A DNA stretch of 64,000 nucleotides from Kushneria sinocarnis (lineage in GTDB: Bacteria > Pseudomonadota > Gammaproteobacteria > Pseudomonadales > Halomonadaceae), in assembly GCF_003633775.1 (NCBI RefSeq), contig NZ_RBIN01000002.1, forward strand, positions 186,001 to 250,000. The letters are read 5' to 3'. How positions within the stretch are numbered: the first letter of the stretch is position 1; the number at the start of each line of letters is the position of its first letter. The position numbers and the translations under genes were made by a program. Of the stretch, positions 8,950 through 16,775 are shown one piece after another. The notes beneath the pieces are model-generated. The model was not told the origin of the DNA. It did not search any database and saw only the letters and a program-made list of their open reading frames with translations.

Positions 8950-10956
8950 TCAGTCGTCGATCAGTTCGCGCCGGTTCGGCGGCACCAGCCCGAAGCGCCG
9001 CATGCGCCGATAGACGGTGGGGCGGGAAACGCCCAGACAGCGCGCCACCCGGGAAATGTTCCAGCCGTTGCGGGCCAGCAGTGCCTGCAGCGCCTCGGCC
9101 TCGGGCCCCGCCGCCTGCCACGCCGGCACCCGTGCCGATGCCGGCACCCGTGCCGATGCCGGCGCCCGCCGCTCGGTCACGCCCTCTGTCGGCCAGACCC
9201 CATGGCCTCCCCGGCACTCCTCAGGCAGATCGTGCACGGTAATCTCGTCGCCCTCGTGGGTCGCCAGTGCAAAGGCCAGCGCATTTTTGAGCTGGCGCAC
9301 ATTGCCGGGCCACGGACAGTCCAGCAGCGCGCTCATCGCATCGGCACGCAGCCGGACGCGGCCGGCGCGCTCGGCCACCAGCGCCTCGAAGACGCTGCGA
9401 ATCACGAAGTGCCTGTCAGCCCGCTCACGCAGGGGCGGCAGGCTCAGCCGGGCGCCGTTGAGCCGGTAGAAGAGATCCTCGCGGAAGCCGCCCGCCTCGA
9501 TCAGCGCGGCAATGTCACGGTGGGTCGCGGTCATCACGCGGATATCGACCCTGACCGGCGCATCGGCGCCCAGCGGCATCACTTCGCGCTCGGCCAGCAC
9601 CCGCAGCAGCCGGCTCTGCAGCGCCAGCGGCATGTCGCCGATCTCGTCCAGAAACAGGGTGCCGCCATCCGCCTGCTGGATCAGCCCGCGCATGCCCCTG
9701 GCCCGCCCGCCGGTGAAGGCGCCGGGCAGATAGCCGAACAGCTCGCTTTCGATCAGCGACTCCGGAATGGCCGCGCAGTTGACGGCGACAAAGGGCTGCT
9801 GCGCGCGATGGCCGCTGTCGTGCAGCGCACGGGCCAGTACCTCCTTGCCGGTACCGGTTTCGCCACTGATCAGGACGCTGACCGGCTCGTCCCGCAGACG
9901 CCGGGCCAGCTTCAGCAGGCGGTGCATGGCCGGATCATCCCCCGCCAGCCGATCCAGCGCCGGGGTCGCCGAAACGGGCTCGGTGACGGCGGCGGCACGC
10001 GGCCGGCACGGCTCGATCAGCGTCACGAAGCGCGTCTCGCCGGTTGCGCGCACGCGAAAGGCCCGCAGCTGATCGGGCTCCCGCACCGCCAGGCCGAGCA
10101 GGTCATCGAGTTCGGCATCGAACAGCTGGGTGGCAGCCGGCAGGCCAGCGGTTGCCCAGGGCGACCAGCGCTGACAGTGCGCCTCGATCAGCGCCCGCGC
10201 TTCGCCATTGCCGGCGAGGATGCGGCCTTCCTCGCCGATGGCAATCAGCCCGCGGCCGTTGAAGTGCACGAACGAACGTGAGGCATCAAAGCGCAGGACC
10301 GGCGTGTCGCGATACCGATGCAGAAACCAGGCATCCTCGATCATCCGGGCGTAGAGCGTGACCAGTGGCAGGGCGAAATTCTGACTCTGCAGACTGCGCG
10401 GCGACTGCAGTGCCGAAATGTCCAGTACCGCGATGACGTTGCCCTGCGGGTCGTGGATCGGCGCCGCCGTGCAGGTCAGCGCGATGTGCGTGGCGTCGAA
10501 GTGCTCGCGCTGATGGCAGGTAATGGCCCGGCCCTCGTGAACACAGGTGCCGACCGCACAGGTACCGGCGTGGCGCTCGCCCCAGTCCGCGCCCAGGTAG
10601 AGGCCGGCCCGGTGCAGCGCCCGGTCCTGATCCTCCCGGCCGCGAAAATCCACCGTCACGCCGTTGCGATCCGTCAGCAGCAGCACATGGCCGAGCGGGG
10701 CGATCTGGGCATGCAGCTGGTCGATGCCGGCGCGCGCCACGTAGAGCAGCTCATCGATGGGCTCCCGGCAATCGAGCAGCGCCTGCCGGGTCAGCACCCG
10801 GACGGGCCGTGGCCGACCGGGATCGAGACGGTACTCGTCAACGCAGCGCTGCCATGAGCGCTGGATGACCTCGCGGCACGGGTAGGCAAGATCGGCGCGG
10901 CCTTCACTCAATCGCACCACGGTCTCGATGTGCTGACGCTGCAGCCGGGCATGCAT
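8950..10956 (-). CDS. AcoR-like sigma-54-dependent transcriptional activator
   Basis: 668 residues. The N-terminal ~300 residues form a GAF/PAS-type sensor like that of AcoR (ESLIRSW-type opening REVIQRSWQRC). The AAA+ domain follows with Walker A GETGTGKE, the sigma-54 contact loop GAFTGG and Walker B GGTLFLDEIGD. A Fis-type helix-turn-helix (NISRVARCLGVSRPTVYRRMRRFG) ends the protein. Start at 10956 is supported by GGGGAGG about 10 nt upstream. A linker between AAA+ and HTH holds the tandem repeat ASARVP. The gene is divergent from a monooxygenase/alcohol dehydrogenase operon whose promoter is sigma-54 type, so that operon is its likely target. AcoR proteins respond to acetoin or related alcohols and ketones. 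Confidence 0.93.
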   Translation of the reverse strand: MHARLQRQHIETVVRLSEGRADLAYPCREVIQRSWQRCVDEYRLDPGRPRPVRVLTRQALLDCREPIDELLYVARAGIDQLHAQIAPLGHVLLLTDRNGVTVDFRGREDQDRALHRAGLYLGADWGERHAGTCAVGTCVHEGRAITCHQREHFDATHIALTCTAAPIHDPQGNVIAVLDISALQSPRSLQSQNFALPLVTLYARMIEDAWFLHRYRDTPVLRFDASRSFVHFNGRGLIAIGEEGRILAGNGEARALIEAHCQRWSPWATAGLPAATQLFDAELDDLLGLAVREPDQLRAFRVRATGETRFVTLIEPCRPRAAAVTEPVSATPALDRLAGDDPAMHRLLKLARRLRDEPVSVLISGETGTGKEVLARALHDSGHRAQQPFVAVNCAAIPESLIESELFGYLPGAFTGGRARGMRGLIQQADGGTLFLDEIGDMPLALQSRLLRVLAEREVMPLGADAPVRVDIRVMTATHRDIAALIEAGGFREDLFYRLNGARLSLPPLRERADRHFVIRSVFEALVAERAGRVRLRADAMSALLDCPWPGNVRQLKNALAFALATHEGDEITVHDLPEECRGGHGVWPTEGVTERRAPASARVPASARVPAWQAAGPEAEALQALLARNGWNISRVARCLGVSRPTVYRRMRRFGLVPPNRRELIDD
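9121..9169. repeat. Tandem 18-bp repeat in the AcoR linker
   Basis: The unit ccggcacccgtgccgatg occurs twice, followed by a partial third copy, in frame and encoding repeated ASARVP in the linker between the AAA+ and HTH domains. In-frame copy-number changes here would alter linker length without breaking the gene. Confidence 0.8.
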
Positions 10957-11084
10957 GACGTGGCAACCTCCCCGCACGGTTCAGGGGTCTGCCGGTTCGG
11001 GCCCGGCGGACGACAGGCTCCAGACTATGCCCCGGACCGGGTAAGGCGCCCTTCCCCCTTGGTCGGAAGACCCCTGCATCGCGC

Positions 11085-11142
11085 GTGACAGGTGTCACAT
11101 CGGCGTGACAGTCGAAAGGCCCTCCGGCGTGACAGCTGTGGC
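11085..11142. promoter_or_regulatory. Upstream activator sites: three GTGACA elements
   Basis: A perfect palindrome GTGACA-GG-TGTCAC at 11085-11098, a GTGACA half-site at 11105-11110 and an imperfect palindrome GTGACA-GC-TGTGGC at 11129-11142. They lie about 100-160 bp before the sigma-54 promoter, the expected distance for enhancer sites of the divergent AcoR-like activator. Binding by that protein is inferred. Confidence 0.7.
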
Positions 11143-11242
11143 AGGCGTGCCGGTCACGGCCCGCCGCCGAGCCCGCGCCGGACCGGCCCATCGCCGGAGC
11201 ATCGGGGCCCCGTGGCACTCCGACCAAAGGGGAAGCCCCGCC

Positions 11243-11257
11243 TGGCACGTTTTCTGC
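11243..11257 (+). promoter_or_regulatory. Sigma-54 (RpoN) -24/-12 promoter
   Basis: TGGCACG (11243-11249), TTTT, then CTGC (11254-11257). The -24 element is perfect and GG and GC are separated by the required 10 nt. It lies about 60 bp before the monooxygenase start and downstream of three GTGACA sites. Confidence 0.85.
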
Positions 11258-11316
11258 CCCGGGTTTCGGGTGTCGAGCACGATTCACGACCCGATCCGAC
11301 AAGGAGCAAGCCGACG

Positions 11317-13113
11317 ATGACCCCCCGCACCCCAACCCGCACCGTCGAGCAGTGGCTGAGCGACTTCGAGCACACCCTGAGCGCCCGGGACAGCCGGGGC
11401 GCTGCCGCCCTCTTCAACGAGGAGTGTTTCTGGCGCGACCTGGTCGCGTTCACCTGGAATCTGAAGACGATGGAGGGCCGCGACGAGATCCGGGCGATGC
11501 TCGACGCGACCCTGGCACGCAGCGCGCCCACGAACTGGCAGATCGACGGCGAGGCCCACGAGACCGACGGCGTCATCGAGGCCTGGTTCACCTTCGAAAC
11601 CGCGGTCGCCACCGGCAAGGGACTGCTGCGCCTGAAGCACGGCCGGTGCTGGACGCTCCTGACCACCATGCAGGCCCTCAAGGATCACCCCGAACCCCGC
11701 GGCGAACGGCGGCCGCAGGGGGCGGAGCACGGCGCCAACAAGGCCCGCGAGACCTGGCGGGAGGCGCGCGAACGCGAAGCCGAAGAGCTGGGTTACACGC
11801 GCCAGCCGTTTTGTCTGATCATCGGCGGTGGCCAGGGGGGCATCGGGCTGGCGGCGCGCCTGCGCCAGATGGCAGTGCCGACCATCGTGGTCGACAAGCA
11901 TCCGCGCCCGGGTGACGCCTGGCGCAACCGCTACAAGTCGCTCTGCCTGCATGATCCGGTGTGGTATGACCACCTGCCCTACCTGCCCTTCCCGGACAAC
12001 TGGCCGGTCTTTGCCCCCAAGGACAAGATCGGCGACTGGCTGGAGATGTACACCCGGGTGATGGAGCTCAACTACTGGTCGAATACCGAGTGCGAGAGCG
12101 CCAGCTTCGACGAGGCCAGCGGCGAGTGGACGGTGCAGGTGAGGCGCGACGGCGAGCCGGTGACCCTCAGGCCGAAGCAGCTGGTCCTCGCCACCGGCAT
12201 GTCCGGCGTCCCCCATCTGCCGTCGTTCCCGGGGGCGGAGGACTTCGAGGGCGAGCAGCACCACTCCAGTCAGCACCCGGGACCGGATGCCTATCGCGGC
12301 AAGCGGGTGGTGGTGATCGGCGCCAACAACTCGGCCCATGACATCTGCGCGGCCCTGTGGGAGCACGATGCCGACGTCACCATGGTGCAGCGCTCCTCGA
12401 CCCATATCGTCAGATCCGATGCCCTGATGGAACACGCGCTCGGCCCGCTCTACTCCGAACAGGCGGTCGCCAGCGGCATCACCACCGACAAGGCGGACCT
12501 GATCTTCGCCTCGATCCCCTACCGGCTGCTGCCGGACTTCCAGCGCCCCGCCTTCGATGCCATCCGCGAGCAGGATGCCGACTTCTACCGCCGGCTGGAG
12601 AAGGCCGGGTTCATGCTCGACTTCGGCGCCGACGACTCCGGGCTGTTTCTCAAGTATCTGCGCCGCGGCTCCGGCTACTACATCGACGTGGGTGCCAGCG
12701 AGCTGGTCGCCAGTGGCGAGATCCGGCTGCACAGCGGCGTCGGTGTCGAACGCATCCATCCGCATTCGCTCACGCTGACCGACGGCACCGAACTTCCTGC
12801 CGACCTGATTGTCTATGCCACCGGCTACGGCTCGATGAACGGCTGGGCGGCGAACATCATCTCGCAGGAAGTGGCCGACCGGGTCGGCAAGTGCTGGGGC
12901 ATGGGCTCCGACACCCCGAAGGACCCCGGCCCCTGGGAGGGCGAACTGCGCAACATGTGGAAGCCGACCCGGCAGGAGGCACTCTGGTTCCACGGCGGCA
13001 ACCTGCACCAGTCCCGGCACTATTCGCACTATCTGGCCCTGCAGCTGAAGGCCCGGCTCGAAGGCATCGAGACCCCGGTCTACGGCCTGCAGGAGGTGCA
13101 TCACCTGGCGTGA
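11317..13113 (+). CDS. Flavin-containing monooxygenase with N-terminal SnoaL/NTF2-like domain
   Basis: 598 residues. Residues ~1-135 resemble a SnoaL/NTF2-like fold (TVEQWLSDFEHTLSARDSRGAAALFNEECFWRDL). From ~165 an FAD/NAD(P)-dependent monooxygenase follows: FAD motif LIIGGGQGGIGLAARL, DKHPRPGDAWRNRYKSLCLHDP, FxGxxxH-like FEGEQHHSSQH, then the NADPH motif VVVIGANNSAHDICAAL and the late ATG motif VYATGYGS. Such YUCCA/Baeyer-Villiger-type enzymes insert oxygen into ketones, aldehydes or heteroatoms; the substrate is unknown. ATG 11317 has AAGGAG 10 nt upstream. The sigma-54 promoter, the AcoR neighbour and the downstream alcohol dehydrogenase suggest a pathway using an alcohol or ketone. Confidence 0.88.
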   Translation: MTPRTPTRTVEQWLSDFEHTLSARDSRGAAALFNEECFWRDLVAFTWNLKTMEGRDEIRAMLDATLARSAPTNWQIDGEAHETDGVIEAWFTFETAVATGKGLLRLKHGRCWTLLTTMQALKDHPEPRGERRPQGAEHGANKARETWREAREREAEELGYTRQPFCLIIGGGQGGIGLAARLRQMAVPTIVVDKHPRPGDAWRNRYKSLCLHDPVWYDHLPYLPFPDNWPVFAPKDKIGDWLEMYTRVMELNYWSNTECESASFDEASGEWTVQVRRDGEPVTLRPKQLVLATGMSGVPHLPSFPGAEDFEGEQHHSSQHPGPDAYRGKRVVVIGANNSAHDICAALWEHDADVTMVQRSSTHIVRSDALMEHALGPLYSEQAVASGITTDKADLIFASIPYRLLPDFQRPAFDAIREQDADFYRRLEKAGFMLDFGADDSGLFLKYLRRGSGYYIDVGASELVASGEIRLHSGVGVERIHPHSLTLTDGTELPADLIVYATGYGSMNGWAANIISQEVADRVGKCWGMGSDTPKDPGPWEGELRNMWKPTRQEALWFHGGNLHQSRHYSHYLALQLKARLEGIETPVYGLQEVHHLA

Positions 13114-13134
13114 AGGGCGCCTTCCGGGCATGCA

Positions 13135-13165
13135 CCGGGCTCGCACCGCAGGCTTGCGAGCCCGG
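13135..13165 (+). other. Intercistronic hairpin
   Basis: Perfect 10-bp inverted repeat CCGGGCTCGC/GCGAGCCCGG with an 11-nt loop between the monooxygenase and dehydrogenase genes and no T-run. It may stabilise or process the operon mRNA rather than end it. Confidence 0.55.
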
Positions 13166-13219
13166 CGGCACGCCTGATTCATCATGTCATCCGGCACACC
13201 TGCCCTTGAGGAGCACACC

Positions 13220-14293
13220 ATGAGTCAGCCGAACATGAAGGCCGCCCGCTGGTACCGGGCGCACGATATCCGCATCGAGACCGTCGATGTGCCGGCCATC
13301 ACCGACCCGCACCAGGTCAGGGTCAGGGTGGCGGCCTGCGGCATCTGCGGCAGCGATCTGCATGAGTATGCCGCCGGCCCCATCTTCATTCCGGTCGAGA
13401 CACCGCACCCGCTCAGTCACGACAGGGCGCCGATCATCATGGGGCACGAGTTTGCCGGCGAAGTGGTCGCGATCGGCGATGCCGTGACCCGGGTCAGCGT
13501 CGGCGACCGCGTGGCGATCGAACCGATTCTCTCGCCCCACCGGGAGGGCGCCTACCTGATGGAGCGCTACAACCTGACCCCGCTGCTCGGCTTCCATGGC
13601 CTTTCCGGCGGCGGTGGCGGCTTCGCCGAATTCACCGTGGTCGGCGAGCACATGGTGCACCCCCTGCCGGACGCGCTCTCCTACGAACAGGGCGCCCTGG
13701 TCGAACCGGCCGCGGTCGGTCTGCACGCGGTCCGCCAGAGCTCGCTCAAGGCCGGCGACACTGCCGTGGTCTTCGGTGCCGGTCCGATCGGGCTGATGGT
13801 GATCGAATCGCTCAAGGCCGCCGGGGCCGCCCGCATCTTCGCCGTTGAAGTGTCCGAGACCCGCAGGCAGCGCGCCACCGAGCTGGGCGCGACGGTGTTC
13901 GATCCCGGCCAGGACGATGTCGTCGAGCGGCTGAAGGAGGCCACCGGCGGTGGCCTCGATGTCGCCTTCGAGGTCACCGGCATCCCCGCGGTACTCAATC
14001 AGGCAATCCTCAGCACACATCCCGGCGGCGAGACGGTGATCGTCAGCATCTGGGAATCCGAGGCGGCGGTCCATCCCAACGACCTGGTGATCCAGGAGCG
14101 CACCGTCAAGGGCATCATCGCCTATCGGCATATCTATCCGGCCGTGATCGCCCTGATGCAGCAGGGCTACTACCGCGCCGAGGATCTCGTCACCGCGCGC
14201 ATTGCGCTGGATGACGTGGTGGCACAGGGCTTCGAGGCACTGCTCGCCGACAAGGCACAGGTCAAGATCCTGGTCCAGCCCGCCCGGGCGTGA
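13220..14293 (+). CDS. Zinc-dependent 2,3-butanediol/sorbitol-type alcohol dehydrogenase
   Basis: 357 residues, medium-chain dehydrogenase family. Catalytic-zinc ligands are visible as ACGICGSDLHE, GHEFAGEV and EP; the Rossmann motif is VVFGAGPIGLMVIESLK. LLGFHGLSGGGGGFAEF is typical of (R,R)-butanediol dehydrogenases. The loop that normally carries four structural-zinc cysteines reads EPILSPHREGAYLMERYN, with no cysteine. ATG 13220 has GAGGAG upstream. It follows the monooxygenase on the same strand by 106 bp, so a role in oxidising a secondary alcohol to the ketone used by that enzyme is plausible but inferred. Confidence 0.88.
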   Translation: MSQPNMKAARWYRAHDIRIETVDVPAITDPHQVRVRVAACGICGSDLHEYAAGPIFIPVETPHPLSHDRAPIIMGHEFAGEVVAIGDAVTRVSVGDRVAIEPILSPHREGAYLMERYNLTPLLGFHGLSGGGGGFAEFTVVGEHMVHPLPDALSYEQGALVEPAAVGLHAVRQSSLKAGDTAVVFGAGPIGLMVIESLKAAGAARIFAVEVSETRRQRATELGATVFDPGQDDVVERLKEATGGGLDVAFEVTGIPAVLNQAILSTHPGGETVIVSIWESEAAVHPNDLVIQERTVKGIIAYRHIYPAVIALMQQGYYRAEDLVTARIALDDVVAQGFEALLADKAQVKILVQPARA

Positions 14294-14308
14294 CCCTGCC
14301 GGCCCCCC

Positions 14309-14331
14309 GCCGTGGCCCGGACAGCCACGGC
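14309..14331 (+). terminator. Hairpin after the alcohol dehydrogenase
   Basis: 8-bp inverted repeat GCCGTGGC/GCCACGGC with a 7-nt loop, 16 bp after the stop. No T-run follows, so termination by itself is uncertain. Confidence 0.45.
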
Positions 14332-14413
14332 GTCGGTTGCCCGACCCTCGCGGGCAGGCAGGGCCCATGCCGGTATGGGATACTCGCCGACAACCCGCTG
14401 TCATGGAGTCCTG

Positions 14414-14884
14414 ATGTCCCCCGTCCTCGCATACGCGTTTCGCATCGACATCACCGTCGATCCCCCCACGCAGGTCAGCAATGATCCCATCCACGGCAAG
14501 CGCCAGCTGATTCCGATTCGCGAGGGTCGGGTCAGCGGCGCCCTGGAAGGCCGGGTTCTGCCCGGGGGCGTCGACAGCCAGATCATCGACCGTCACGGCC
14601 TCTGCCGGCTCTCGGCGCGCTATGCGGTGGAGACCACCGAAGGCGACCGCTGCTACATCGAGAACAATGGCCTGCGGCGCATTCCGCCGGAGTGGCGCGC
14701 GCGGCTGTTCGAGGAGGACATGAGCTTTTTCAGCGACATCCCGCCCGAGGAGATCTACTTCCGGGCCTCGCCGACCTTCGAGGTCTACGGCGAGCGCCTG
14801 CGCTGGCTGACGGAGAGCCTGTTTGTCTGCAGCGGCCAGCGCACGGCCACGGGTGTGTTCCTGGAGATGTACCGGGTGCTGTGA
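14414..14884 (+). CDS. DUF3237 domain-containing protein
   Basis: 156 residues. VLAYAFRIDITVDPPTQVS at the start, ALEGRVLPGGVDSQIID in the middle and IYFRASPTFEVYGERLRWLTESLFVCSG near the end follow the DUF3237 pattern (a small beta-barrel of unknown function, often near aromatic-degradation or regulatory genes). Start ATG 14414 has GGAG 5-6 nt upstream. Convergent with a TetR gene, 30 bp away. No biochemical role is established. Confidence 0.8.
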   Translation: MSPVLAYAFRIDITVDPPTQVSNDPIHGKRQLIPIREGRVSGALEGRVLPGGVDSQIIDRHGLCRLSARYAVETTEGDRCYIENNGLRRIPPEWRARLFEEDMSFFSDIPPEEIYFRASPTFEVYGERLRWLTESLFVCSGQRTATGVFLEMYRVL

Positions 14885-14914
14885 AGCGCTGCCAGCGCCG
14901 GCGCCCTCACCGGT

Positions 14915-15520
14915 TCAGGGCGGGCACGCCTGCAGCCCGCTGCGAATCAGCAGCGTCAGGGTGTCGGCGGCTTCCGCTTCACTGCAGTGCCCGCGCACCA
15001 TCGCCGCCGAGATCGCATCGCCGGCGCCGATCAGCCCGACACAGCGCCGCTCGAGCTCGGCCTCGGCCAGCTCGCAGTGGGGCTTCAGTACGGCGACGAA
15101 CAGCTGCACGTAGCCATCGAGCAACTCCTGATAGACGGCCTCCTTCTCTTCGCTGCCCGTCAGGGCGGCCCCGATGGCGTGCCACTCACCGCTGGTATCG
15201 GCATGGCAGTGAACATGTGTGGCCGCCAGCATCGCGGCGGTTTCGGCGAGATCCCGCTCGCCGGTGGTCAAAGCGTTCCTGAGCGCGGTCGTCTGCCGCT
15301 GGTCGATCACCCGGTACAGCTCGATCAGCAGCCCTGAGCGGGTGCCGAAATGATCATAGGCGACCGGCTTGGAAACCCCGGCGCGTGCCGCCAGATGTCC
15401 CAGCGTCAGTCGATCCGCCCCCTCCTCGCGCACGATCTCGAGCGCCGTATCGAGCAGCTGGCGCCGCCGCTCGGCGGCCGAAAGCCTGCGCGATCCCGAT
15501 GCCCCGGCTGCATTCTTCAT
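14915..15520 (-). CDS. TetR family transcriptional repressor
   Basis: 201 residues with the N-terminal TetR helix-turn-helix (RRRQLLDTALEIVREEGADRLTLGHLAARAGVSKPVAYDHFGTRSGLL, about residues 18-62). The C-terminal ligand domain resembles TetR_C proteins acting on divergent dehydrogenase genes. The gene is divergent from a saccharopine-dehydrogenase-like gene, with a strong double inverted repeat between them. Autorepression and repression of that gene are the likely function; the inducer is unknown. Confidence 0.93.
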   Translation of the reverse strand: MKNAAGASGSRRLSAAERRRQLLDTALEIVREEGADRLTLGHLAARAGVSKPVAYDHFGTRSGLLIELYRVIDQRQTTALRNALTTGERDLAETAAMLAATHVHCHADTSGEWHAIGAALTGSEEKEAVYQELLDGYVQLFVAVLKPHCELAEAELERRCVGLIGAGDAISAAMVRGHCSEAEAADTLTLLIRSGLQACPP

Positions 15521-15564
15521 GCGTCTCTTCTCTGGTCATTCACGATGAGGCTTTTTCCTGTTGC

Positions 15565-15606
15565 AAACCTACCAGGAGTAGCTTAAACCTACCAATGGTA
15601 GGTTTA
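15565..15606. promoter_or_regulatory. Twin TetR operator
   Basis: A perfect inverted repeat TAAACCTACC-AAT-GGTAGGTTTA lies at 15584-15606. A second copy of the half-site AAACCTACC at 15565-15573 has a degenerate right arm (AGTAGCTTA), 20 bp upstream. Both sit in the 129-bp gap between the divergent TetR and dehydrogenase-like genes, so side-by-side dimer binding is likely. Confidence 0.82.
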
Positions 15607-15649
15607 TCTCCGAAACAGGATGTCCATATTACAGGCCGGAGGAGCGAAC

Positions 15650-16648
15650 ATGAGCGAACCAGGCGTTCTTTTCGTGGGTGGGTCGGGGGTCGTGGGGCGT
15701 CATGCCATTGACTGGTTTCGACAGGGCCACGCCGACATGCCGATACTGGTCGGCGGCCGGCATGCCGCCACGGCGGAAGCCGTCGCCGGGGCCACTGCCA
15801 ACGCCGAAGCCGTTGTCCTCGATCCCGATCGGCCCCGACTGGGGCTCGATACCGAGATGGCAGCCGTGACCATGCTGGCGCCCGATAATGCCCTGTATGG
15901 GCTGAGCTTCGCCCATCAGCTCGGTGTGCCCTATCTCAACATCAGCAGCGGCATGACCGAATCGGGCGCCGAAATGGCGCACTTCATCCATCGTCCCTCG
16001 GCCTCGCCCGTGGTGCTGGCCAGCCACTGGGCGGCCGGCGCTCCGACGCTGCTTGCCCTGCATGCTGCCGGGCGCCTCGATCGGGTACACGCCATTCGCA
16101 TCGGCGTGGTGCTGGATGACGAGGAACCGGTCGGCCCGGCGGCGCTGGCGGACATGACCCGGCTGCAGGCCGAGGCGCCGGTCACGCTGGCCTTCGAGTC
16201 CGGGCAGCGCGTGCGACTCTCCGGCGATGCCACCCGTCATCCCATCGAAACGCTCGACGGCCGCGTGCTGACAGGCCAGGCCTTCGACCCCTTCGATATC
16301 GTCAGCCTGCACGCCGCAACCGGCGCCCCGAACATCCGCTTCGATCTGACCAGTGAGGTTTCCTCCAGCCGCCGCAGGGGCGATGGCATGGCCACCGAAA
16401 TCATCGTCGACATCGAAGGCATGAGGGGAGACGCGCACAGGCACCTGCGCGCCACGCTGGAGTTCGGGCCGGGGCAGGCATCACTCACCGGACTGTGTAC
16501 CGCCCTGCTGCTTTCGGCCCTGCTGGGGCAGGACGGCAGCCCGCCTGCGCGCCCGGGATTCTACTTCCCCGAACGGTTGCTGGAGGTCGACCGCACGCTG
16601 AAGGTGCTGAGCCGTGCGGGGGCGATGATTCAGGTGGCGCCGAGGTAG
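15650..16648 (+). CDS. Saccharopine dehydrogenase-like NAD(P)-binding protein
   Basis: 332 residues. The N-terminal Rossmann motif VLFVGGSGVVGRHAIDWF, then FAHQLGVPYLNISSGMTESG, recall the saccharopine dehydrogenase/enoyl-reductase-like NAD(P)-binding family; the substrate is unknown. GGAGGAG lies 7 nt before the ATG at 15650, which fixes the start over an ATG ten codons upstream. The TetR operator pair is 44-85 bp upstream, so expression should be induced by the repressor's ligand. Followed after 127 bp by a second NAD(P)-binding protein gene. Confidence 0.75.
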   Translation: MSEPGVLFVGGSGVVGRHAIDWFRQGHADMPILVGGRHAATAEAVAGATANAEAVVLDPDRPRLGLDTEMAAVTMLAPDNALYGLSFAHQLGVPYLNISSGMTESGAEMAHFIHRPSASPVVLASHWAAGAPTLLALHAAGRLDRVHAIRIGVVLDDEEPVGPAALADMTRLQAEAPVTLAFESGQRVRLSGDATRHPIETLDGRVLTGQAFDPFDIVSLHAATGAPNIRFDLTSEVSSSRRRGDGMATEIIVDIEGMRGDAHRHLRATLEFGPGQASLTGLCTALLLSALLGQDGSPPARPGFYFPERLLEVDRTLKVLSRAGAMIQVAPR

Positions 16649-16775
16649 CAGCACCCTGCCCCCATTCCCCGGGTCTTTAACGCCATCCCGATGCATTCGC
16701 TACAGTGGGTGTACGCCGGGCGCCGCGATGCGCCCGCCTCAACCCTTCACGGCGCGACCCCTGCAAGGAGTCAAC

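Noticed and set aside
9121-9169. Possible CRISPR-like repeat
   Set aside because: Only two to three contiguous 18-bp units, no spacers, and the repeat is in frame within the AcoR-like gene.
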